A DNA stretch of 62,105 nt from JAYVJH01 sp043777595 (GCA_043777595.1 JAYWHT010000029.1:1-62105); one strand, 5' to 3'; positions 32,528-42,402 are shown, counted from the first letter of the stretch. Notes: a model not told the origin generated them from the letters alone. Made by a program: numbers and translations.

Positions 32528-34483
32528 ATGATAGAACTTTTTATTAACAAATATTCTAACCGATTTGTATCACGCCATTTCGTTTTGGCATTAGACATAG
32601 CCATAGTTGTCGTCTCGTTTCTTGCAGCCTCCATTCTTCGTTTTAATTTTGACGTTACTCAAATAAACTGGGGTCTTTATAAGTACTACCTTTGTATATT
32701 GCTCGCTTCTCGGTTTGTTTGTTTTTTATACTTTCGGTCTTATGAGGGCATAGTTAGGCATACAAGTATCGAAGATGCCTCCGCTATTTTCAAATCTACA
32801 GTTTTTGGGTCTCTGATAGTTTTCGTAGTCTCGCTTAGTCTTACAAAATTTACTGGCAACGTCGTTTTTCATATTCCAATAACGATTCTGATTATTGAGT
32901 TTTTTATATCGTTATGCCTGATGATTACGAGCCGAATGATAGTCAAAAATATCTACAAAACGCTCATTGTCCATGCCCCAGGCGAAAAAGTCGATGTACT
33001 AATCTATGGAGCTGGTACACTCGGCATAATCACAAAAAATACTTTACTCAACAACAGACACCAAAAGTACAATATTCTCGGATTTATCGACGACAACCCA
33101 ACGCTCACCTTTTGCACCGTTCAGGGCGTGCGGGTTTATACCGAGCAAGATGCCATCAAGCGATTTGTTAATGACGATACAGCCGAAGATATGGAGGTAA
33201 TATTGGCAATACACAACATTACGGCTACCAAAAAGAGTAAGATTATTGATACGTTTTTGACCCGAAACATTGTCGTCAAGGTCGTTCAGCCAGTATTGGA
33301 AAAACTACAGGAGAGTGAGATGTCAGGCGATGAAATTCGTAAACTAAACATCGAAGACCTCTTAGAGCGTGAACCCATCATGCTCGACACCCAAAAAATA
33401 AATGATGAGGTTGCCAACAAAACAGCCCTAATTACAGGCGCAGTAGGCTCTATTGGAAGCGAAATAGTACGACAGATTATTCGTTTTCAGCCTCATACCG
33501 TAATATTGCTGGATCAAGCTGAGTCGGGTTTGTACGATTTAGAGATTGAACTACGGCAGTATTTTAAACGACATTTGATAGACGTTAAACTGCTGATAGA
33601 AGTCGCCAATGTGTCGGACGAAGCACGAATGAGGCAAGTTTTTAATCAACATCGCATTGACTTTGTTTTTCATGCCGCCGCCTACAAGCACGTACCGCTC
33701 ATGGAAGCACACCCTTACGAAGCCCTCAAAACCAATGTATTTGGTACAAAAACCGTAGCCGACCTTGCAGTAGAATATGACGTTAAAAAGTTTGTGATGA
33801 TTTCGACAGACAAAGCCGTAAATCCTACCAACGTAATGGGAGCAACCAAGCGGCTGGCCGAAATGTACGTGCAGAGCCTAAACGAACGCTTTACGAGCTC
33901 TACGCAGTTTATCACTACCCGCTTTGGCAACGTACTGGGTTCAAATGGCTCGGTAGTGCCATTGTTTCAAAAACAAATTCAAGCTGGCGGTCCAATTACC
34001 GTAACACACCCCGACGTGATTAGGTACTTTATGACTATACCCGAAGCCTGTCAGTTGGTTTTGGAGGCAGGTACAATGGGCCAAGGCGGCGAGGTGTTTG
34101 TGTTTGATATGGGTCAGCCAATAAAAATTGCTGATTTAGCCAAAAAAATGATACAACTTTCGGGGCCAAGTGCCATCAAAAACATAAAAATAAAATACAC
34201 TGGCTTGCGCCCAGGCGAAAAACTCTACGAAGAACTATTGAGCGATAAGGAACACACCTTGCCGACTTATCACCCAAAAATAAAAATCGCTCAAGTTCAC
34301 ACCACTTCTTTTGTCGAACTTACTACATCGCTTCAACAACTTTATAAAGAACTCAGAACTAACGACAAGAACGAGATTGTAGCCCACCTCAAATACCTCG
34401 TTCCAGAGTTTATCAGTAACAATTCTGTTTTTGAGCAATTAGACAACACAGAGTCGGCAAGTATTTTACCGCAAAGTATGTAA
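32528..34483 (+). CDS. Membrane-bound WbpM/CapD-type nucleotide-sugar 4,6-dehydratase
   Basis: A 651-residue protein of the FlaA1/WbpM/PglF group. Four membrane helices occupy residues ~15-140. A CoA-binding-like Rossmann domain follows (VDVLIYGAGTLGIITKNTLL). The catalytic SDR domain begins near residue 298 with ALITGAVGSIGSEIVRQI. HAAAYKHVPLMEAHPYEALKTNVFG and ISTDKAVNPTNVMGATKRLAE are typical; Met replaces the usual catalytic Tyr (M-G-A-T-K), a feature of this group. These enzymes convert UDP-GlcNAc to a 4-keto-6-deoxy sugar for surface polysaccharide or protein glycosylation. It stands apart from glf and the nucleotide-sugar dehydrogenase at 51903-54386, which would feed related products. 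Confidence 0.9.
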   Translation: MIELFINKYSNRFVSRHFVLALDIAIVVVSFLAASILRFNFDVTQINWGLYKYYLCILLASRFVCFLYFRSYEGIVRHTSIEDASAIFKSTVFGSLIVFVVSLSLTKFTGNVVFHIPITILIIEFFISLCLMITSRMIVKNIYKTLIVHAPGEKVDVLIYGAGTLGIITKNTLLNNRHQKYNILGFIDDNPTLTFCTVQGVRVYTEQDAIKRFVNDDTAEDMEVILAIHNITATKKSKIIDTFLTRNIVVKVVQPVLEKLQESEMSGDEIRKLNIEDLLEREPIMLDTQKINDEVANKTALITGAVGSIGSEIVRQIIRFQPHTVILLDQAESGLYDLEIELRQYFKRHLIDVKLLIEVANVSDEARMRQVFNQHRIDFVFHAAAYKHVPLMEAHPYEALKTNVFGTKTVADLAVEYDVKKFVMISTDKAVNPTNVMGATKRLAEMYVQSLNERFTSSTQFITTRFGNVLGSNGSVVPLFQKQIQAGGPITVTHPDVIRYFMTIPEACQLVLEAGTMGQGGEVFVFDMGQPIKIADLAKKMIQLSGPSAIKNIKIKYTGLRPGEKLYEELLSDKEHTLPTYHPKIKIAQVHTTSFVELTTSLQQLYKELRTNDKNEIVAHLKYLVPEFISNNSVFEQLDNTESASILPQSM

Positions 34484-34549
34484 GTTGAACGCCATTGTTA
34501 TCGACTCCAAAAAATAAAGTTTAAACTACACTACAGCTCAGTCAATACC

Positions 34550-37000
34550 TTAAAACTCCACAATAAACCCAGCCGTTGGCAGCAAGTTACCGCTGCTGTT
34601 TGGCAATATAAACGGTATGGCATTGCTACCATCGGTACTGATGGCCTTACCGTCTGTACTTACAAAGTCGGTTATCGTTTCGTTTTGTTTGAATGTATAA
34701 CGTGGGTAAGCCTCGTTTTTGGTAGCGAGGGCGTTGGTTATGTCCAAAAACAGGTCGAGTGTCCATTTGTTATAATTCCATTTTTTATCAAGTCTAATAT
34801 CCAACTGCTGGAAAGCTGCCAAACGCTCAGTATTGAGTTTGGTAAAATCTAATATTCCTGTGCCGAGTGTCAAATAGTTGCGTTGTGAGGCTGCCAAGTC
34901 AAACGGTGTGTAGGGCGCGCCACCAGCAAAACGATACCTCGCACCGAGTTCCCAGTTGCGGCCCAATTTCTGGCCAAATAATGCCGAAATTAAGTGTCGA
35001 TTGTCCCAAGCAGAGGGTATTTCTATGCCATTTGCACCCGAAAACTGACTCCGTACAAAAGTATAGCTCAATACTGCAAAGGTTTTTTTGGTGAGTTTTT
35101 GTTGAAATAAAAACTCAAACCCGTAAGCCGTCCCCTTACCATTGCTGGTTGTGCGCTCGTTGCCGATTGCGCCAAATTCGCCCCCTTGGTTAGCCAACGA
35201 AATACCATCTCGGCCTGATACTGGATAATTACCGTATTTTTTGTAAAATCCTTCGAGTGTAAACCGAGTTGTGGTTTTGGGCAAAAACTCCAAGCCAACC
35301 ACGTAGTGAGTTGAGTTGATGTATTTGTTGTCTTTGTTTTCTAAAACCCCTGCTGCGTTGCGATAACCCAAAACGGTATAAATTGGGATTTTGTGATAAG
35401 TACCCACCGAAGCGTTCACCGTCCATTGAGGGCTAACCGAATACGCAACTGCCACACGAGGCGAAAGGGTATTGAGCGGATTCATGCCTGCATCCATAAA
35501 TGTGTTCATGTCTGTTCGTAAGCCAGCCGATACATTCAGTCGATTGTCTATAAAGCCTTTGGCAACTTGACCAAACAACCCCAACCTAAAAAACTCAATG
35601 GCTGTATTGAACTTGATTCTTACTTCGGGTTGGGTAATAACTCCCTGTATATTTTTGATTTCTGAACGAATGCGGCTATTAAAATCATTGTTGTATTTGA
35701 CATACTGAGCCACCCCTCCTGCCGAAAACTTCCAACCGTTTATAAATTTATTGACATCAATCCGTAGTTTGTTTTCTATTTCTTGAGAGACCGAATTTAA
35801 AATTGACACAGGCAAAGAAGAACTAAAAACAGGCTGATACTCTGACCGCTTCAACTGGTTTTGAAACATATTACGACTAAGTGCAATATTGATATAACCT
35901 CTGTCTATCAACCGTTTGACGGCAAAACCTGTGGCATAGTTCCACTGGTCGATAGCAGGTAAGGAACGTAAAATATAGGTATTTTCGGGAGTACTTTTGC
36001 GAGTTTGGCCAAAGGCAAACTCATCGATTGCCCCAACACCAATAGCCGTAAGTGTAGTTCTGGGATTGATACGGTGAATAACTTTATACTGAAAATCCCA
36101 ATAATTGGGACGAATCGGTAAGTCGATGGCTTTGAACAACAACTGTAAATAAGACCGCCGAACCGAAGCCATATAGTTGGTTTTTTCAGAAATTGGCCCT
36201 TCAAAAGTACCTGCTATCTCCGAGGCACTGAGGCGCACGTTGCCTTGGAGGCGTTCTCTGTTGCCCTCTCGTTGTTTGACCATAAAAACCGAAGCCAATG
36301 CGTTGTCGTAGCGAGCATCAAAACTACTCGAAGCCAACGTTACGTCTTCAATAAACGACACATTCAAAATACCCGATGGCCCGCCAGCCGAGCCTTGTGT
36401 GGTAAAATGGTTAATGACAGGAATCTCAATACCATCGACATAATATACGTTTTCGTTGGGTGCGCCACCCCTGATGATAAGGTCGTTGCGGAAACCACCC
36501 ACCGACCCAGACGTACCACCCACACCTGGCAACGACTGAATGACCCGAGAAATATCAAAGTTGCCGCCAGGGTTTGACCGTATCTCTTCGGTACTGAGGC
36601 GTTGAATCGAATTGGGGGTTTCGAGAGTAGTGGCGGCGGCAGTGGCACGATTGGACTTTACGACTACCTCGCCAAGCGATTTTTGCTCTTCGCTCAGTTC
36701 AAAAACAAATGTATTGGCGTTGCCGCTCGTAACTACCAAATTGTACTTAGTGAGCGACACATAGCCCACCAACGACGCTTTGAGACTGACCGTACCCACA
36801 CCGACAGTGAGTTTGAAACGGCCCTCGGCATCGGCATTTGTGCCATTTGTTGTGCCGTCCACAACAATAGATGCACCTACAAGTGCCTGCTGGGTATATT
36901 TATCGACAATTTTTCCAGAAATTATACCTGTTTTTACGTTCTGGGCATTCGCTGCTATTCCAAAGATTAAAAGACAGAGTAAAAGAGATACTTGTTTCAT
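34550..37000 (-). CDS. TonB-dependent receptor with CarboxypepD_reg-like N-terminal domain
   Basis: An 816-residue outer-membrane receptor. After a signal peptide (to ANAQ) comes a carboxypeptidase-regulatory-like domain (~25-110: GIISGKIVDKYTQQALVGASIVV). The plug follows (SIQRLSTEEIRSNPGGNFDISRVIQSLPGV, DLIIRGGAPNENVYYVDGIEIP), then a 22-strand-type barrel to the C terminus (GNLLPTAGFIVEF). There is no SusD partner nearby, so it is probably not a glycan-utilisation pair. The substrate is unknown. A divergent MarR regulator starts 154 bp away and is a likely controller. A minus-strand TAATTTTG -7 box lies at 37031-37038. Confidence 0.92.
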   Translation of the reverse strand: MKQVSLLLCLLIFGIAANAQNVKTGIISGKIVDKYTQQALVGASIVVDGTTNGTNADAEGRFKLTVGVGTVSLKASLVGYVSLTKYNLVVTSGNANTFVFELSEEQKSLGEVVVKSNRATAAATTLETPNSIQRLSTEEIRSNPGGNFDISRVIQSLPGVGGTSGSVGGFRNDLIIRGGAPNENVYYVDGIEIPVINHFTTQGSAGGPSGILNVSFIEDVTLASSSFDARYDNALASVFMVKQREGNRERLQGNVRLSASEIAGTFEGPISEKTNYMASVRRSYLQLLFKAIDLPIRPNYWDFQYKVIHRINPRTTLTAIGVGAIDEFAFGQTRKSTPENTYILRSLPAIDQWNYATGFAVKRLIDRGYINIALSRNMFQNQLKRSEYQPVFSSSLPVSILNSVSQEIENKLRIDVNKFINGWKFSAGGVAQYVKYNNDFNSRIRSEIKNIQGVITQPEVRIKFNTAIEFFRLGLFGQVAKGFIDNRLNVSAGLRTDMNTFMDAGMNPLNTLSPRVAVAYSVSPQWTVNASVGTYHKIPIYTVLGYRNAAGVLENKDNKYINSTHYVVGLEFLPKTTTRFTLEGFYKKYGNYPVSGRDGISLANQGGEFGAIGNERTTSNGKGTAYGFEFLFQQKLTKKTFAVLSYTFVRSQFSGANGIEIPSAWDNRHLISALFGQKLGRNWELGARYRFAGGAPYTPFDLAASQRNYLTLGTGILDFTKLNTERLAAFQQLDIRLDKKWNYNKWTLDLFLDITNALATKNEAYPRYTFKQNETITDFVSTDGKAISTDGSNAIPFILPNSSGNLLPTAGFIVEF

Positions 37001-37066
37001 AGCATTTGTTTGGTTTACATTTTATTTTTCCAAAATTAAAAGGAAAACATTTATAAAAAAATAATT

Positions 37067-37099
37067 TTGCTATTTTTTTATTTTATTTAACTAAATTTG
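37067..37099 (+). promoter_or_regulatory. Putative promoter of the MarR-type gene
   Basis: TTG, a 22-nt spacer and TAAATTTG. A second -7-like box (TAATTTTG, 37062-37069) overlaps the TTG. The spacer is a little long. Confidence 0.45.
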
Positions 37100-37153
37100 A
37101 TGTGTAAACATATAATTTTATTATCAGCACGCCCACAATAAATGTAATACAGA

Positions 37154-37786
37154 ATGCAAATAGGCTTATTGAAAGAACTTATTGATGCCTTAGAAAAATT
37201 TGAGGGACAAAGCCAATCCCCAAAGAAACACACAATACAAGAATTTGTTTGGTGGTTGAATACTTTATTGGCTCAATCCACTCAAAAAAATAATGAGTCA
37301 AATACTGTAATGGACTCAACACCTTACGATGACAGTAACAGAGAAATTGGTAAATATATCATTTATATGAGCCGCTATGCTCGATTTTACAGTAAACAAG
37401 CCCTCGAAAATTCGATGCTCGCCACCGTTGATGACTTTGTTTATTTGGCTGCACTGCTCAAATTTGGTAGCATGACAAAGACAGAGCTTATTCAGTATAA
37501 TATTCAAGAAAAAGCGGCTGGCGTTGAGGTCATTAAACGATTGCTTAAAAATGATTTTATTGGCCAAACAGACCACACAACTGACCGACGCAGTAAATTA
37601 GTGTCGATTACTGAAAAAGGTAGGCAAGAGTTATTTTTGGTTTTTGATAAAATGAATAAAGTATCTGAGGTAGTTGGTGGAAACTTGACACCGCATGAAA
37701 AAATGTTACTTTTGGGGCTATTAAAAAAACTAAACGACTTTCATCAGCCAGCATTTTTAGAGGAAAAAATATTAGATTTTAAATAG
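37154..37786 (+). CDS. MarR family transcriptional regulator
   Basis: A 210-residue regulator. A polar N-terminal extension (~65 residues) precedes a MarR winged helix-turn-helix: YARFYSKQALEN, VYLAALLKFGSMTKTELIQYN, EVIKRLLKNDFIGQTDHTTDRRSKLVSITEKGRQEL. The DRRS-K-x-V-x-I-T-x-x-G wing is diagnostic. It is larger than usual (140-170) because of the N-terminal extension. Divergent from the TonB-dependent receptor, so receptor expression is its most likely target (inference from layout). The ligand is unknown. Confidence 0.87.
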   Translation: MQIGLLKELIDALEKFEGQSQSPKKHTIQEFVWWLNTLLAQSTQKNNESNTVMDSTPYDDSNREIGKYIIYMSRYARFYSKQALENSMLATVDDFVYLAALLKFGSMTKTELIQYNIQEKAAGVEVIKRLLKNDFIGQTDHTTDRRSKLVSITEKGRQELFLVFDKMNKVSEVVGGNLTPHEKMLLLGLLKKLNDFHQPAFLEEKILDFK

Positions 37787-37917
37787 GTAAATAGTTTTAT
37801 TATCTTATATTGAAAGTACTAAACCCAAAATTCATAGTGGATAATTCCTGTTTTTGAGCGAACCAAAAAAGCCTAATTTGAGTTAAAATACTACAAAAAC
37901 GACACTCGAAAAAATCA

Positions 37918-38685
37918 ATGCACTTCTATAAATACCAAGGCACAGGCAACGACTTTGTGATGATTGACGACCGTAGTCTTTCTTTTCCAGCCAGCACAGC
38001 TCTAATTGCTCACCTCTGCGACCGCCGCTTTGGAATTGGTGCAGACGGCCTAATTTTGATACAAAACGCTGAGGGCTATGACTTTAAGATGGTTTATTTT
38101 AATGCCGACGGCAACGAGGGTAGTATGTGTGGTAATGGTGGCCGCTGCGCCGTTAGGTTTGCACAAGACTTAGGTATTTTTGAAGACAGTACGACTTTTT
38201 TGGCCATTGATGGCTCACACAAGGCAGTAGCTTGCGAAGACGAAATTTTCTTAAAAATGGGTGACGTGCCAATCATTGACCAGCAATACGCCTACGATTT
38301 TATGGACACTGGCTCGCCGCATTATGTAACGTTCGTAGAAAACATAGAAACAACCGATGTCGTTGCCGAAGGGCGGAAGATTAGGAATAATGACCGATTT
38401 GAGGGCGGTACAAACGTTAATTTTGTACAAATCTTAGACGACAACACAATTTATGTCAGAACTTATGAGCGAGGTGTCGAAGACGAGACCTTTTCGTGCG
38501 GGACGGGGGTAACAGCTTGTGCGCTATCGGCACATTTGCGGCACTCACTCGTCAATCCTATCAATATCGTTACAAAAGGCGGCCAGCTCAAAGTGTCGTT
38601 TGGCGAACCACAAGACACCCACTTTGAAAACATTTATTTGATTGGCCCTGCCGTTCGAGTATTTGAAGGTCGATTTTTTGTGTAA
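37918..38685 (+). CDS. dapF: Diaminopimelate epimerase
   Basis: A 255-residue DapF. It interconverts LL- and meso-diaminopimelate for lysine and peptidoglycan synthesis. Both catalytic Cys residues are visible: MCGNGGRC (Cys71) and FSCGTGVTA (Cys194). FYKYQGTGNDFVMID, RRFGIGADGLI and FEGGTNVNFVQ complete the family pattern. It is followed 30 nt downstream by the TPR/periplasmic-binding gene and then hemL on the same strand, which may form one transcript. Cytoplasmic, full length. Confidence 0.96.
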   Translation: MHFYKYQGTGNDFVMIDDRSLSFPASTALIAHLCDRRFGIGADGLILIQNAEGYDFKMVYFNADGNEGSMCGNGGRCAVRFAQDLGIFEDSTTFLAIDGSHKAVACEDEIFLKMGDVPIIDQQYAYDFMDTGSPHYVTFVENIETTDVVAEGRKIRNNDRFEGGTNVNFVQILDDNTIYVRTYERGVEDETFSCGTGVTACALSAHLRHSLVNPINIVTKGGQLKVSFGEPQDTHFENIYLIGPAVRVFEGRFFV

Positions 38686-38715
38686 TTTTGCGCTACACCT
38701 TGCCTATTCTAATCT

Positions 38716-40323
38716 ATGAAATCTGTTAGTTGTTTTTTAATGCTACTGCTATGTCCATTTTTGGTTTTTTCTCAGAATTTGGACTACGAAAAAAGCTATA
38801 AAAAAGCCATCTGGCTCTACAAATCGGGCGATTATTTGCCTTCAATAACCGAACTTGCACCACTCACCAACGCCAGCTATTCGGACGTGCTGACACCTTA
38901 TGCCCACTACTACTACGCACTGTGCGCCAAAAAGCTAAATCGTGTAGCCGAAAGCCGACAGATGTTGTTGCAACTCAAAAATCGCTTTCCAGATTGGCAA
39001 AAAATCGATGAAGCCAACTACCTACTGGCAGACTTGGCTTTTGCAGAAAAAAAATACAGCCAAGCCATCACAGCATTACGGTCAATTACCGATATAAACA
39101 TTCGCAGAGATGCCGATATTTTAGAAAAATTTTATGTTAATCCACTCAGAGATTTATCGTTGGTTCAAGCACTGAACCAACAATTTCCAGACGATAAGTT
39201 TGTGGCGCAGACTTTGGCTACTTTGACCATGCCCACGGTAGTAACCGAAACGAATGTAGTCATCAAAAATGCTTTTAAGAAAGGTTTTTATAATGTGGCG
39301 GTTTTGTTTCCGTTCAGAATTACCGATTTCACATTCGACAACAAAGTACACAACAACCCATTTGTATATGACCTATACGATGGCATGAAGCTGGCACAAA
39401 CCAAACTACAAAGCGAGGGTATTACTGTCAATTTTCAAACTTATGACATAGCCAACGATGCAGCGGCCACGAGCGAAATTCTAAATAATCCGTCATTTAC
39501 TCAGACCGATTTGATAGTTGGGCCACTCTACAATGAGCCTGCCAAATTAGTAGCCGATTTTGTAGATATCAACAAGATTTATGCCATTCACCCCACAGCT
39601 ATTACTAACGAACTGACCCAAAACCACAGCAATTTGTTTTTGTTACAACCCACATTAGAGCAACAAGCGGCAACGGCTTTTGAGTTTATGCGCTCACAGC
39701 CAACGGTACTGGGCAACAAAATTGCGATTTATTATAACAGCAGTCGCAAAGATTCTACATTGGCCTATGCCTATCGCAACTATGCGCTTTCGGCTGGCTA
39801 CCAAGTAGTTGATTATAGAAAAACAAGAGAAAAAATAGACTCGACCGCAACTATATCTGACCGAAACCGCCCAAGTTATGTTTTTGTGTCGAGTAGTGTC
39901 GATAGCGATGGCCTGAAAGTGATGAACATGATGAACAAAAGACGAATAGCTGCGCCAATAATTACAACGGCAGCGGCTTTTGCTAAGTCCAAATTATCGG
40001 CATCGCTCGTAAGTAACAAAGAACTGTACTTGATCGACAATGAGTTTATTGACAATACAAAAAAACCAACGCTTGATTTTCAGACTCAATATTTTACAAA
40101 ACGAAACATCATACCGTCAATTCATGTTTTACAAGGATACGATATGATGCTGTTTTATGGCCGAATGATTCATAAGTATAAAAGTCAGTTACGGACAGGT
40201 CTTGACCTAAGAATTTATGAAGACGACTACCTTTTGCAGGGATTTAATTACACCAAAACCAACGACAACCAGACTATTACCATCTTGAAATACGGTGATA
40301 TGAAGTTTGAGAAAGCCAATTAG
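38716..40323 (+). CDS. TPR plus periplasmic-binding (type I) fold protein, LpoA-like
   Basis: A 535-residue exported protein. The signal peptide ends near FLVFSQ. Residues ~20-180 hold TPR-like helices (YEKSYKKAIWLYKSGDYLPSITEL, HYYYALCAKKLNRVAESRQMLLQL, EKKYSQAITALRSI). The rest is a type I periplasmic-binding fold (YNVAVLFPFRITDF, FVYDLYDGMKLAQTKLQSEGI, DLIVGPLYNEPAKLVADFV, RNRPSYVFVSSSVDSDGLKVM). The same domain order occurs in LpoA, which activates penicillin-binding protein 1A, and in Bacteroidota homologues of unknown role. Location between dapF and hemL offers no further clue, although dapF also serves the cell wall. Function inferred only from architecture. Confidence 0.75.
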   Translation: MKSVSCFLMLLLCPFLVFSQNLDYEKSYKKAIWLYKSGDYLPSITELAPLTNASYSDVLTPYAHYYYALCAKKLNRVAESRQMLLQLKNRFPDWQKIDEANYLLADLAFAEKKYSQAITALRSITDINIRRDADILEKFYVNPLRDLSLVQALNQQFPDDKFVAQTLATLTMPTVVTETNVVIKNAFKKGFYNVAVLFPFRITDFTFDNKVHNNPFVYDLYDGMKLAQTKLQSEGITVNFQTYDIANDAAATSEILNNPSFTQTDLIVGPLYNEPAKLVADFVDINKIYAIHPTAITNELTQNHSNLFLLQPTLEQQAATAFEFMRSQPTVLGNKIAIYYNSSRKDSTLAYAYRNYALSAGYQVVDYRKTREKIDSTATISDRNRPSYVFVSSSVDSDGLKVMNMMNKRRIAAPIITTAAAFAKSKLSASLVSNKELYLIDNEFIDNTKKPTLDFQTQYFTKRNIIPSIHVLQGYDMMLFYGRMIHKYKSQLRTGLDLRIYEDDYLLQGFNYTKTNDNQTITILKYGDMKFEKAN

Positions 40324-40333
40324 ACAATAAAAA

Positions 40334-41635
40334 ATGACCAAAACAACCAGCCAACAGCTTTTCGAGAGAGCCAAACACGTGATTCCAGGCGGAGTCAATT
40401 CGCCCGTTCGGGCATTTAGAGCCGTGGGCGGCTCACCACTTTTTATTAAATCGGCTAAGGGTGCGTATATTTTTGACGAAGACGGCAACGCTTACCTCGA
40501 ACTCATCAACTCGTGGGGGCCGATGATATTGGGACACGCCCCCGAAATAGTCGAAAAAGCCGTTGCCGATGCCATTCAGCACTCGTTTTCGTTTGGTGCG
40601 CCCACACGGAGGGAAGTCGAGATGGCCGAAAAAATTATTTCGATGGTGCCATCTATCGAAAAAGTACGCATGGTCAATTCGGGTACGGAAGCCACAATGT
40701 CGGCCATTAGAGTAGCACGAGGCTTTACAGGTCGAGACAAAATGGTTAAGTTTGAGGGCTGCTACCACGGCCACGGCGACAGCTTTTTGATAGCAGCTGG
40801 TAGTGGTGCCATGACGATGGGTATTCCAGACAGCCCTGGCGTAACCAAAGGCGTAGCCAACGACACCCTCACCAGTCCGTTCAACGACTTTGCAGCACTC
40901 CAAACGCTGGTAGATGCCAACAAAGGACAGATTGCTGCATTGATTTTAGAGCCAGTAGTAGGCAATATGGGCTGTGTACTGCCCGCCGAAGGATTTTTAG
41001 AAAAAGTAAGAACGCTCTGCACCCGTGAGGGAATTGTGTTGATATTTGACGAAGTAATGACTGGTTTTAGACTCGCCAAAGGTGGCGCACAAGAGCGGTT
41101 TGGCATTGTGCCAGACATGACCACTCTGGGCAAAATCATAGGCGGCGGCATGCCCGTTGGTGCGTATGGCGGCCGCCGTGAAATCATGGACTGTGTAGCA
41201 CCGCTCGGCCCCGTATATCAGGCCGGCACGCTCTCTGGCAACCCTATTGCAATGGCTGCTGGTATGGCCATGCTCACATATTTAGACGAAAATCCCGCCA
41301 CCTATACCCAACTCGATAACATTGGTAATGAGTTAGTTAATGGCTTCAAGGCTATCAACCACAAACTGGGGCTTGACTATACTTTCAATCAAGTCGGGTC
41401 TATGTTTACAATGTTTTTTACAGACCAGACCGTTACTGACTTTGCCTCAGCCAAAACTGCTGACTTACCACTTTTTGGACGATATTTCAATGCCATGCTC
41501 GACCGTGGGGTTTATATGGCCCCTTCACAATTTGAAAGCCTGTTTCTATCCACAGCCCTTGAACCACAGCACATTCAGCACATTCTGACGGCCCACGAAG
41601 AAGCATTGGGCGAAATTGCTATCAACCAAAAATAA
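40334..41635 (+). CDS. hemL: Glutamate-1-semialdehyde 2,1-aminomutase
   Basis: A 433-residue PLP enzyme of the class III aminotransferase fold. It converts glutamate-1-semialdehyde to 5-aminolevulinate in C5 haem synthesis. Landmarks are PGGVNSPVRAF at the N terminus, MVNSGTEATMSAIRVARG, FEGCYHGHGDSFL, LIFDEVMTGFR and TTLGKIIGGGMPVGA with PLP-binding Lys267. Length is normal. It starts 10 nt after the previous stop, so they are probably co-transcribed. Confidence 0.97.
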   Translation: MTKTTSQQLFERAKHVIPGGVNSPVRAFRAVGGSPLFIKSAKGAYIFDEDGNAYLELINSWGPMILGHAPEIVEKAVADAIQHSFSFGAPTRREVEMAEKIISMVPSIEKVRMVNSGTEATMSAIRVARGFTGRDKMVKFEGCYHGHGDSFLIAAGSGAMTMGIPDSPGVTKGVANDTLTSPFNDFAALQTLVDANKGQIAALILEPVVGNMGCVLPAEGFLEKVRTLCTREGIVLIFDEVMTGFRLAKGGAQERFGIVPDMTTLGKIIGGGMPVGAYGGRREIMDCVAPLGPVYQAGTLSGNPIAMAAGMAMLTYLDENPATYTQLDNIGNELVNGFKAINHKLGLDYTFNQVGSMFTMFFTDQTVTDFASAKTADLPLFGRYFNAMLDRGVYMAPSQFESLFLSTALEPQHIQHILTAHEEALGEIAINQK

Positions 41636-41666
41636 TTGATGGTATTGGTAAAATTTGGTATTTTTG
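41636..41666 (+). promoter_or_regulatory. Promoter of the PD-(D/E)XK-like gene after hemL
   Basis: TTG, a 20-nt spacer and TATTTTTG match the Bacteroidota consensus in full. The ATG is 23 nt downstream. The TTG overlaps the last codons of hemL. Confidence 0.75.
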
Positions 41667-41688
41667 TACCGTAAAATCTAATACTGAT

Positions 41689-42321
41689 ATGAAAAAGAGC
41701 AATTTTAGAGAATGGACATTGGACAGCATCGAAGAAACCTTCGGCCTGTTGCAAGTGCGGTCATTGCCTATTTTGGACGAACTGTTGGCCTACCAATACG
41801 AAACCGATGCTTACGAGCGCCGCTACCTAACCCAGCTACAAGAAGAGTACATCACGCTTGGTGGCGATGATTGGAACGAAGTAGAGCTTGAAAATAAGTT
41901 TATAAGCCCCATCATTGTGTTTTCGGGAATCCAGAACAAAGGCTTTTCCTACTTTTTGGAAAGAGAAATGTCTGAAACAATAAATGACGTTGAACTGTCG
42001 GGCAAAGTCGATGGTATGATAGCAACAGGATTTAGAAATCCCAAAAAACCGTATTTTTGTTTGAATGAATACAAGCGAGGTACTGACCCAAACGGAGACC
42101 CCAAAGGCCAGGCACTTATCGCCATGCTGGTAGCACAACGACAAAACGACAATCAGAAGTGTATTTTTGGCAGTTATATTATTGGTCGAAATTGGTGTTT
42201 TATGGCATTAGTCGGCAATGAATATGCCATTAGTAGCGACTTTTCGGGAGTGGACGACGAAATTTTTGATATTTTCAGAATCCTCAAAAGTCTAAGGGTG
42301 CAAATTGAAAAATTGATTTGA
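41689..42321 (+). CDS. PD-(D/E)XK nuclease-like hypothetical protein
   Basis: A 210-residue cytoplasmic protein with no family name known to me. LSGKVDGMIATGFRN followed ~12 residues later by YFCLNEYKRG gives the Asp...Glu-x-Lys spacing of a PD-(D/E)XK core. A helix with GDPKGQALIAMLVAQRQN follows. The order parallels the product at 4434-5036 (CDYLL...VEAKN...GQVGAEMIAAQL), suggesting the same broad fold. It has its own promoter. Nuclease function is not shown. Confidence 0.6.
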   Translation: MKKSNFREWTLDSIEETFGLLQVRSLPILDELLAYQYETDAYERRYLTQLQEEYITLGGDDWNEVELENKFISPIIVFSGIQNKGFSYFLEREMSETINDVELSGKVDGMIATGFRNPKKPYFCLNEYKRGTDPNGDPKGQALIAMLVAQRQNDNQKCIFGSYIIGRNWCFMALVGNEYAISSDFSGVDDEIFDIFRILKSLRVQIEKLI

Positions 42322-42329
42322 GACTCATA

Positions 42330-42363
42330 GGTAGTGAATAGTAAAAACGAATAATGAAAAATA
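42330..42363 (+). repeat. Short dispersed repeat (gtagtgaatagt ... gaaaaatat), copy 2
   Basis: It matches 30131-30169 (gtaagtagtgaatagtg, aaaaacg, gaaaaatat) and in part 30354-30369. Intergenic before the phosphoglucomutase gene. Confidence 0.5.
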
Positions 42364-42402
42364 TTACAATTATTACAGGCAAAATCAATGAAATTTTAAC
42401 AG

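Noticed and set aside
34484..34549. Riboswitch or terminator between the WbpM-like gene and the TonB-dependent receptor gene.
   Set aside because: The 66-bp gap shows no stem with a T run and no known riboswitch core.
36245..36970. Two 110-122-codon plus-strand frames opposite the TonB-dependent receptor gene.
   Set aside because: They lie wholly antisense to a well-supported coding sequence and show no domain or start signal; they are by-products of its codon use.
40433..41187. Minus-strand frames of 141-156 codons opposite hemL.
   Set aside because: Antisense to a complete and conserved hemL; no independent support.
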